From assembly GCA_012511925.1 (NCBI GenBank), contig JAAZFD010000185.1:1-5003 (forward strand): 5,003 nt of DNA, written 5' to 3'. The stretch comes from Clostridiales bacterium. Lineage in GTDB: Bacteria; Bacillota; Clostridia; Christensenellales; CAG-138. The position numbers and the translations under genes were made by a program. The notes beneath the pieces are model-generated. The model was not told the origin of the DNA. It ran no database searches and worked only from the letters and a program-made list of their open reading frames with translations. Position 1 is the first letter of the stretch. Each line of letters begins with the position of its first letter. Positions 1-5,003 of the stretch are shown here, piece by piece.

Positions 1-1684
1 CTGTACGGCAAAGACCAATGCCCTCTGCACCAAAGCTAAGTGCAACCTTTGCATCTCTGGGAGAATCGGCGTTTGTTCTTACCTTTAGTGTTCGGAACTC
101 GTCAGCAAGATTCATTATTCTGTGGAATTCCTCTGAAAGCACTGGAGGTATAGTTGCTAATGCGCCTTCGTAAACCTTACCTGTTGAACCGTCTAAAGAC
201 ATCCAATCTCCTTCGTGGAATACTGCGCCTGAATCCGCTTTAATTATTTTCTTGTCGTCATCGATTTTAACTTGTGAACAACCAGCTACACAACATTTAC
301 CCATTCCACGAGCAACAACCGCTGCATGAGAGGTCATACCGCCACGTGCAGTTAAAATGCCTTGAGATGAAATCATGCCTTCGATATCTTCGGGTGATGT
401 TTCTAAGCGAGCCAAAATAACCTTTTCACCACGTGCTGCTGCTTCGGCTGCATCTTCGGCTGAAAAATAAACTCTACCAGAAGCTGCACCGGGTGATGCT
501 GCAAGACCCTGTGCAACTGCCTTAGCATTTGATAATGCGGCTGGGTCAAAATTATTGTGTAGCAAGGTGTCAAGTGTTCTGGGCTCGATTTTTAAGAGTG
601 CTTCTTCATGGCTTAGCATACCTTCATCCATAAGGTCGCAAGCGATTTTCAAAGCGGCAGGAGCTGTGCGCTTTCCGTTACGAGTTTGAAGCATAAACAA
701 TTTGTTATGCTCGATTGTGAACTCCATATCCTGCATGTCCTTGTAGTGATGCTCTAAAATATCGCAAATCTTTGTGAACTCTTCATAAACTTCGGGTTGG
801 GTTTCATGTAATTGCGAAATGGAGTAGGGGGTACGGATACCAGCAACAACATCTTCACCCTGTGCGTTCATCAAGAACTCGCCGTATAGCTTCTTTTCGC
901 CTGTTGAGGGGTTACGAGTGAATGCAACACCTGTGCCACAATCATCGCCCATATTACCAAATACCATGGCTTGAATGTTAACTGCTGTGCCCCATGATGC
1001 AGGAATATCGTTCTCACGGCGATAAACGATAGCCCTGGGGTTGTCCCAACTACGGAAAACAGCTTTTATAGCTTCGAGTAACTGCTCTCTGGGTTCTTGT
1101 GGGAATCCAAAACCCTTTTCAGCCAAGAACAATTCCTTGTATAATCTTACAACCTCTTTGAGGTTTTCTGCGGTTAAATCTGTGTCCTTTTCAGCTTTGT
1201 TATGCTCTTTTACCGATTCGAGAATTGCATCAAACTTTTTCTTTTCAACTTCCATAACAACATCAGAGAACATTTGAATAAATCTTCTGTAGCTGTCGTA
1301 TGCAAATCTTTCGTTGTTTGTAAGCTTTGCTAAGCCTTCTACTGTTGCATCATTTAAGCCTAAGTTTAGAATTGTATCCATCATACCAGGCATTGAAGCT
1401 CTTGAGCCTGAGCGAACCGAAACCAATAGGGGATTTTGAACGTTCACGAATTGCTTGCCAGCGGATTTCTCTAACTTGGTGAGAGATGTGAAAATCTCAT
1501 CGATGATTCCTTGCGCAATAACTTCACCATCGTCATAATAACGGGTGCAAGCCTCGGTTGTAACTGTGAAACCGAAAGGAACAGGCAATCCCAAATTAGT
1601 CATTTCTGCAAGGTTAGCACCTTTGCCGCCAAGCAGTTCCTTCATATTGGCATTACCTTCAGAAAACATGTAAACATACTTCAT
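1..1684 (-). CDS. ppdK: Pyruvate, phosphate dikinase (N-terminal 561 codons, cut by left window edge)
   Basis: Interconverts pyruvate + ATP + Pi with PEP + AMP + PPi in the cytoplasm; in anaerobes it often serves glycolysis in the PPi-dependent direction or supplies PEP. I translated the frame from ATG at 1684 without interruption to the left edge. The ATP-grasp nucleotide-binding part covers about residues 1-340, with GGKGANLAEM at 19-28, the SVRSGSRASMPGMMDT loop at 89-104 and MQDMEFTI at 317-324. The swivelling phosphohistidine domain covers about 385-505 and carries GGMTSHAAVVARGMG at 448-462. H453 is the catalytic phospho-acceptor, and T451 matches the threonine modified by the PPDK regulatory protein in other organisms. 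The PEP/pyruvate barrel has just begun, ending at FGAEGIGLCRT. The family is usually about 874-880 residues, so roughly 315 C-terminal residues lie outside the window. The start is supported by a GGAGGT site 7 nt upstream and by alignment with known N termini. It has its own promoter. Confidence 0.97.
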   Translation of the reverse strand, partial: MKYVYMFSEGNANMKELLGGKGANLAEMTNLGLPVPFGFTVTTEACTRYYDDGEVIAQGIIDEIFTSLTKLEKSAGKQFVNVQNPLLVSVRSGSRASMPGMMDTILNLGLNDATVEGLAKLTNNERFAYDSYRRFIQMFSDVVMEVEKKKFDAILESVKEHNKAEKDTDLTAENLKEVVRLYKELFLAEKGFGFPQEPREQLLEAIKAVFRSWDNPRAIVYRRENDIPASWGTAVNIQAMVFGNMGDDCGTGVAFTRNPSTGEKKLYGEFLMNAQGEDVVAGIRTPYSISQLHETQPEVYEEFTKICDILEHHYKDMQDMEFTIEHNKLFMLQTRNGKRTAPAALKIACDLMDEGMLSHEEALLKIEPRTLDTLLHNNFDPAALSNAKAVAQGLAASPGAASGRVYFSAEDAAEAAARGEKVILARLETSPEDIEGMISSQGILTARGGMTSHAAVVARGMGKCCVAGCSQVKIDDDKKIIKADSGAVFHEGDWMSLDGSTGKVYEGALATIPPVLSEEFHRIMNLADEFRTLKVRTNADSPRDAKVALSFGAEGIGLCRT

Positions 1685-1691
1685 TTACTGT

Positions 1692-1697
1692 ACCTCC
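1692..1697 (-). promoter_or_regulatory. Ribosome binding site of ppdK
   Basis: GGAGGT on the minus strand, 7 nt before the ATG at 1684. This near-perfect Shine-Dalgarno fixes the ppdK start. It is preceded directly by a short AT palindrome (AAAATATTTT, 1698-1707). Confidence 0.9.
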
Positions 1698-1709
1698 AAA
1701 ATATTTTAA

Positions 1710-1742
1710 GTGTGAGTAATTGCCTTTTTAGGAATTCTACAC
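1710..1742 (-). promoter_or_regulatory. Possible 5'-end hairpin in the ppdK leader
   Basis: The 33-nt stretch can fold on the minus strand as an imperfect stem: GUGU with ACAC, AAUU with AAUU and CCU with AGG, around an AAAA loop. It has a 2/4-nt internal loop and one bulged C, giving 11 base pairs. Its outer end lies within about 1-4 nt of the start site predicted from the promoter at 1751-1779, so it would form the very 5' end of the mRNA. No U-run follows, so it is not an intrinsic terminator. It could stabilise the message or be a protein-binding dyad; it may also be chance in AT-rich DNA. Confidence 0.35.
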
Positions 1743-1750
1743 CGCTAAAC

Positions 1751-1779
1751 ATTATAGCCCAAATATTTCAACATAGCAA
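1751..1779 (-). promoter_or_regulatory. Sigma-70/SigA-type promoter for ppdK
   Basis: Reading the minus strand, the -35 element is TTGCTA (1779-1774, 4 of 6 matches to TTGACA). A 17-nt spacer follows, then a perfect -10 TATAAT (1756-1751). Transcription should begin around 1743-1746, giving a leader of about 60 nt ahead of the ppdK ATG. The position in the only sizeable intergenic gap of the window supports the call. No extended -10 TGn is present. Confidence 0.78.
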
Positions 1780-1806
1780 TTAAAATTCAAGACTGGATAA
1801 TATATT

Positions 1807-2601
1807 TTAGATGAAATGCTCAATTACCCATTCAATAGCGTGTTCATCGCAACTCGGCGAAACATAATCTGCCGCAAGTAGCAGGTTCGGGTGTGCATTT
1901 TCAACTGCAACGCCTATATCCGCAGTTTCAATCATTGACAAGTCTAATAGACTATCACCAACTGCAATGGTTTCAGAAATCGATATATTCAATTGCCTGC
2001 ATAACCAATCAAGTGCCTTGCCCTTAGTGGAATCCAAATTACTTAGTTCAATAAAGTATTTTGAAGATGCGGTAACCTCCATGCACTCACCAAATTCGGT
2101 GCGTGTAGATTCTAAGTGCTTCATTAACTTGTCCGATTCAGCGAAATACAATACTTTTGGAACATTAGCCCATTTCTTTCTTCGAATTTCCTTATCATAG
2201 ATGCAGTTCAATTTCAAATAGTCAACGTATTTTTGGGTATAGGGATTTTCCTTTTCGCAAACCACATCATCGTTCACATAGATTTGAGAAATTAGCTCGC
2301 ATTTTGAAGCATAGTCCAAGGATTTTTTTACTAAATCATGCTGCAAATAGCTTGAATGTAGAACCTCGTTAGTGCGCATATTTTTTATTACAGCACCACC
2401 AAAGCAGGCGGCTATATCGGAGAACTCATTTTCCTTCCATATCAAAGATGTACCCACAGGCGACCTCCCTGTAAAAATTACAACATGCACCCCTTTTTCC
2501 TTTGCCTTTCTTATGGCATTACGGTTGCGTTCGGAAATAATACCGTTTTTATCTAATAATGTCGCATCTAAATCTAATGCTAAGAGTTTGTACTTGCTCA
2601 T
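1807..2601 (-). CDS. Cof-type HAD-IIB family phosphatase
   Basis: Predicted cytoplasmic Mg-dependent phosphatase of the haloacid dehalogenase superfamily, Cof/YidA-like subgroup, whose members usually hydrolyse sugar phosphates, nucleotides or cofactor phosphates. Motif I is DLDATLL with D10 (nucleophile) and D12 (acid/base). Motif II is FTGR with T44, motif III is K193 in STKGKAL, and motif IV is GDSLLDLSMI with D216 and D220. The segment between about 80 and 185 is the C2B cap typical of type IIB. The length of 264 residues is normal for the family. Two departures are visible: the usual DLDGT has Ala at 13, and the usual GDxxND has Leu at 219 in place of Asn. The catalytic acids are all kept, so activity is likely. 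The ATG overlaps the stop of the upstream gene (ATGA, 2601-2598) and has no close ribosome binding site, so translation is probably coupled. Substrate unknown. Confidence 0.92.
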   Translation of the reverse strand: MSKYKLLALDLDATLLDKNGIISERNRNAIRKAKEKGVHVVIFTGRSPVGTSLIWKENEFSDIAACFGGAVIKNMRTNEVLHSSYLQHDLVKKSLDYASKCELISQIYVNDDVVCEKENPYTQKYVDYLKLNCIYDKEIRRKKWANVPKVLYFAESDKLMKHLESTRTEFGECMEVTASSKYFIELSNLDSTKGKALDWLCRQLNISISETIAVGDSLLDLSMIETADIGVAVENAHPNLLLAADYVSPSCDEHAIEWVIEHFI

Positions 2602-3305
2602 TTTAAAAACATGCGTTTATGCAATGCCTCCTTAACATCTTTTCTTGAGTCTAAAAATAGCAAAGCCATGGCTAATGCGGCACAAGGAATCAAAGCATAA
2701 TACGACCAATGCAACTCGAATGGATTACCAAAATGCTCAAGCAATGTCAACTCAATAGCCATCACATAAACACCTAACGAAATAAGCATTATTGCAAGTC
2801 TTACCAATATGGTAGTGCTTTTGGGATGCCTAAACAGAGCAAAGAACAACCATGTGAAACCACAGGAAGAGATGCAAAGCGGAAGACCAATAGACATCAC
2901 CCATTTTCCACCAGCTAAGTATTGTATTAATGCTAAATACCCAAACAAGGCTAAATAATCAATAAAAATGAAGCGTGCTGTATAAAATTTCTTAAAATAC
3001 ATAGGGAAAAGAAACACAACGAAAACCAAGGCTATTGCACCAACAACATATAGAGACCAAGAAATCTCGCCATTAGCAATTAAATTGCTTAAAAGCGTAA
3101 CAAGAATAGGAATCAAAAGCAGAAACGAAACAAAGGTTGCTACCTTGCTTTTGTTTAAAGGGACAGCAACTTCGTAAGCGGTTGGATATGGCGAATCTAT
3201 AGGCTCTTGCCAAGGCGAACGAGGATTTATAACTTCGGTATCGCACAATGGGCAATTTTTCTCAGTTTCTGCAAGCTCTACGCCACAATTAACACAGTAA
3301 GACAT
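2598..3305 (-). CDS. Zinc-ribbon polytopic membrane protein (DUF6320-like)
   Basis: The N terminus is a compact zinc ribbon, CVNC at 4-7 and CPLC at 18-21, four cysteines expected to bind one zinc ion. A proline-rich linker (about 28-50) follows, then about six hydrophobic helices at roughly 55-77, 82-103, 111-131, 134-158, 164-187 and 199-218, and a short basic tail. The architecture resembles the family I know as DUF6320, from memory and not by a search. I know of no assigned reaction, and no catalytic motif is evident in the helices. An even number of helices would put both ends on the same side, most likely the cytoplasm given the basic tail. The start at 3305 is supported by GGAGG 4 nt upstream and by the ribbon beginning right after it. 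It lies 8 nt after the acyltransferase-like gene and overlaps the HAD gene by 4 nt, so it probably works with them, perhaps as a membrane anchor or transporter-like partner. Confidence 0.85.
   Translation of the reverse strand: MSYCVNCGVELAETEKNCPLCDTEVINPRSPWQEPIDSPYPTAYEVAVPLNKSKVATFVSFLLLIPILVTLLSNLIANGEISWSLYVVGAIALVFVVFLFPMYFKKFYTARFIFIDYLALFGYLALIQYLAGGKWVMSIGLPLCISSCGFTWLFFALFRHPKSTTILVRLAIMLISLGVYVMAIELTLLEHFGNPFELHWSYYALIPCAALAMALLFLDSRKDVKEALHKRMFLK
2627..2633 (-). promoter_or_regulatory. Distant Shine-Dalgarno-like site before the HAD gene
   Basis: AAGGAGG lies inside the end of the zinc-ribbon gene, about 25 nt before the HAD ATG at 2601. That is too far for direct placement. It may help hold or recapture ribosomes that terminate at the overlapping ATGA, or it may simply be coding sequence. 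No nearer purine-rich site is visible. Confidence 0.35.
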
Positions 3306-3309
3306 ATAT

Positions 3310-3316
3310 CCTCCTA
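3310..3316 (-). promoter_or_regulatory. Ribosome binding site fused to the upstream stop codon
   Basis: TAGGAGG on the minus strand: the TAG (3316-3314) is the stop of the condensation-fold gene and shares its final G with the GGAGG (3314-3310) for the zinc-ribbon gene, whose ATG is at 3305. Ribosomes ending the first gene finish on the initiation site of the second, an arrangement that suggests coupled translation at a fixed ratio. Confidence 0.8.
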
Positions 3317-4633
3317 ATATCCCGAGTTGCTTGAAAGTTTAACCGGAATACCCAGTTTAACCAAATAGGTAAAAAATTCTCTTTCAAGCATACTTTCTTT
3401 TATTGTTCTTATAAAATTTACAACTAACTTGCCCTTATAAGAGGCAACGGCACAGGTTACTCTGTTCCTCGATAAAGGACCTACTAAAAAATCGATTCTG
3501 TCAACATATTTCTGCATTTCTTCGGGCAGTACAATGTTCCCAAGATTCGAAATAACAGTAGAAGATTTTCTATCGCCAACCATATTGAAAACCATTTTCA
3601 AAGCTATGTTTTTCAAAAATAGAGGAGTAAGCGTTAGTAGCTTGTTTCTTTCTGCAATAACGTTAGTGGAAAACTTTGCGTTCAAATTTTTTTCTGTAAC
3701 CTCAACACCCATTTGGTGATGCACTGCTTTTAGCACCTCGTTAAATGTGAAAGCACCTAATCTTGGCTCAATTCCAATATTCACATAGCTTGCGAAAATT
3801 CGCTTCGTGTTCGTAGGATAAAACTTTCGTAATTTGATAGGGATAGAAACCTTTACAGGCTTTAGCTTTTTTCTTATCCTTTCAAAGCTCTTTCCTTTAT
3901 AGGTATCGAGTTGAATCTTAGTTACTGCCATAATCATAACAGCAGTTAGATACTCGGTTAAGGAAACCTGCTTTTCCTTTGCTCGGCTCAAAATCTCGTT
4001 TACAGGAATAACTCCCGATGTTACATGAATAATGTCCATAGGCTCTTTAGTTCCCTTGATATAGAAAGCATCCGCTTCCGACCTTGATTGCGTTACTTTA
4101 CCTACAAATCTTTCGAACGCATCCTCAACTTCGGTTTGCTTGGGCTCGTCAGCACAGTTCAAGATATTGTTATCTCTTGGAATATCGGCACCGTATTTTA
4201 GCCTAAGATACTCGGCTACCAATGTTAGTAAAAAGCTCATTCCGCCTGAACCGTCTGAAAGCACATGGAAAACCTCAAGTGCAATAGTTTTATTATAGTA
4301 GCGTACACGCAACATAAAGCCTTTGTTTTCGGATAAATCCATGCGAACACAGGGGTTGGCAACATCGATTTGCAGTTCTGGGCTGCCATGTATAATTTCT
4401 AAATAAGGCCAAAAAAGACCCGATTTTAGCTTCAGAGAAAACTGTGGGAAACGCTTGAGCGTTGTTCGTTGCGCCTGCTCTAAAATATCTACATCAATGG
4501 GTTCGTTTAGCGTTGCGGAAACACGAAACAATGCAGTCCAATCACCCCTGCGAGCGGCAGGATAGATTTTGCCTGCATTATCGACCTTAAGCCACTTTAC
4601 ATTTGCCTTTTCCGAAGAATCTATTACCTTCAT
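3314..4633 (-). CDS. Stand-alone condensation/alcohol acetyltransferase-fold protein
   Basis: A 439-residue protein with hallmarks of the CoA-dependent acyltransferase superfamily (NRPS condensation domains, PapA-type acyltransferases, alcohol acetyltransferase-like proteins). The N-terminal half carries FHVLSDGSGG at 122-131, matching HHxxxDG with the first His replaced by Phe; H123 is the expected catalytic base and D127-G128 are kept. The C-terminal half has the conserved SNLG at 362-365 and DFLVGP at 381-386, where the DFGWG-like motif normally lies. It has no adenylation or carrier domain, signal peptide or clear membrane span, so it would be a free cytoplasmic or peripheral enzyme joining an acyl donor to an alcohol or amine. 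Donor and acceptor cannot be read from sequence. The start at 4633 has no good ribosome binding site and lies 3 nt after the upstream stop, so reinitiation is likely. Neighbouring membrane proteins suggest a lipid or envelope substrate. It could alternatively be a non-catalytic family member. Confidence 0.85.
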   Translation of the reverse strand: MKVIDSSEKANVKWLKVDNAGKIYPAARRGDWTALFRVSATLNEPIDVDILEQAQRTTLKRFPQFSLKLKSGLFWPYLEIIHGSPELQIDVANPCVRMDLSENKGFMLRVRYYNKTIALEVFHVLSDGSGGMSFLLTLVAEYLRLKYGADIPRDNNILNCADEPKQTEVEDAFERFVGKVTQSRSEADAFYIKGTKEPMDIIHVTSGVIPVNEILSRAKEKQVSLTEYLTAVMIMAVTKIQLDTYKGKSFERIRKKLKPVKVSIPIKLRKFYPTNTKRIFASYVNIGIEPRLGAFTFNEVLKAVHHQMGVEVTEKNLNAKFSTNVIAERNKLLTLTPLFLKNIALKMVFNMVGDRKSSTVISNLGNIVLPEEMQKYVDRIDFLVGPLSRNRVTCAVASYKGKLVVNFIRTIKESMLEREFFTYLVKLGIPVKLSSNSGY

Positions 4634-4636
4634 ATT

Positions 4637-4969
4637 CTATATGCCCGATGTTAGGATAACAGCAATATAAATCAGCAAAGCACTGACAATAATTCCAAAA
4701 CCTATAACCGATGTTCTAATTATTCGCAAATAGCTTACAACCCTATACGTTAACAGCTTAGTTATTTCAGCATCTGAAATCTCATCGTAGGTGCATTTAT
4801 AATACTTTCCATCCTTCTTCGCAAATATACCATCAGGAATAGGGTAGCCTTGCTTCTGCACCTCAGTGATAGCGTCTTCTTCATCTTTAGTGCATCTATT
4901 TATGCTTGCTATGCCAAGCTCGGTCATTAACTTTATACGCTCCGCATTTAGCGACCTTGTTTTTTTCAT
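4637..4969 (-). CDS. Small single-span membrane protein, function unknown
   Basis: I do not recognise the family. With the start chosen here it has 110 residues. A soluble, charged N-terminal part of about 85 residues includes a segment reading PDGIFAKKDGKYYKCTYDE near 46-64. One hydrophobic helix follows at about 86-107, with a very short tail. Arginines just before the helix favour a cytoplasmic N-terminal part with the C terminus outside. The frame is open to an ATG at 4990 and another at 4981, but only the ATG at 4969 has a suitable ribosome binding site (GGAG, 6 nt away), and it begins with MKK. It is the first visible gene of the four-gene block and ends 3 nt before the condensation-fold gene. 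A role as a partner or membrane tether for that enzyme is possible but only inferred from position. Confidence 0.7.
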   Translation of the reverse strand: MKKTRSLNAERIKLMTELGIASINRCTKDEEDAITEVQKQGYPIPDGIFAKKDGKYYKCTYDEISDAEITKLLTYRVVSYLRIIRTSVIGFGIIVSALLIYIAVILTSGI

Positions 4970-4975
4970 ATAACT

Positions 4976-4979
4976 CTCC
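4976..4979 (-). promoter_or_regulatory. Ribosome binding site that decides the start of the small membrane protein
   Basis: GGAG on the minus strand, 6 nt before the ATG at 4969. The alternative ATGs at 4990 and 4981 have only AT-rich sequence without a purine tract ahead of them, so 4969 is the better start. The 4981 ATG supplies the first G of this site. Confidence 0.65.
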
Positions 4980-5003
4980 ATATATGCCATTAGGCTTTAT
5001 TAA

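Noticed and set aside
1041..1277. Plus-strand open frame of 78 codons
   Set aside because: It lies wholly inside the confidently identified ppdK on the other strand, has low-complexity Ser/Phe-rich content and no ribosome binding site; it is a shadow.
1710..1742. Intrinsic terminator for the upstream operon
   Set aside because: The stem is AT-rich and interrupted, is not followed by a T-run on the minus strand, and sits downstream of the ppdK promoter.
1757..1774. Possible redox-regulator (Rex-like) operator in the ppdK promoter spacer, TTGAAATATTT
   Set aside because: Only the inner AAATATTT is symmetric and the right half lacks the expected ACAA end; the match is no better than expected in AT-rich DNA.
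1511..1783. Plus-strand open frame of 90 codons crossing the ppdK start and promoter
   Set aside because: Most of it is antisense to the conserved ppdK N terminus and the rest is the ppdK leader and promoter; no plausible protein features.
1967..2635. Two plus-strand frames (77 and 87 codons) opposite the HAD gene
   Set aside because: Both are antisense to conserved HAD motifs and lack ribosome binding sites.
3073..3255. Minus-strand 60-codon frame inside the zinc-ribbon gene
   Set aside because: It is an out-of-frame shadow of the zinc-ribbon membrane protein, whose own frame has clear cysteine motifs and helices.
3534..3719. Plus-strand 61-codon frame
   Set aside because: It is antisense to the SNLG-containing half of the condensation-fold gene, with no initiation signal.

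Overview
The window looks like a low-to-moderate GC member of the Bacillota, most likely a strictly anaerobic Clostridia lineage such as those of animal guts. This rests on strong GGAGG ribosome binding sites, a sigma-70-type promoter with a perfect TATAAT, a class I pyruvate phosphate dikinase very close to the Clostridium symbiosum type, and a stand-alone condensation-fold protein next to a zinc-ribbon membrane protein, a pairing I associate with Clostridia. The genus cannot be read from the sequence. All five genes lie on the minus strand, so transcription runs from the right edge to the left; I see no credible plus-strand gene.

From right to left (order of transcription): a small single-span membrane protein (about 110 residues), a 439-residue condensation/acyltransferase-fold protein, a 235-residue zinc-ribbon polytopic membrane protein, and a 264-residue Cof-type HAD phosphatase. 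Their junctions are 3 nt, 8 nt and a 4-nt ATGA overlap. They therefore look like one tightly packed, translationally coupled operon whose promoter lies beyond the right edge. A 122-nt gap follows, with a good promoter and a possible hairpin at the 5' end of the leader. It leads into ppdK, of which the first 561 codons are present before the left edge cuts it.

ppdK is confidently identified central metabolism: reversible interconversion of PEP, AMP and PPi with pyruvate, ATP and Pi. The four-gene block is the less understood part. An acyl-transfer-type enzyme without adenylation or carrier domains sits between two membrane proteins and ahead of a small-molecule phosphatase. A membrane-associated acylation or lipid/envelope-modification module is a reasonable hypothesis, but no substrate can be read from the sequence. 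I found no transposons, CRISPR arrays, RNA genes or long repeats.
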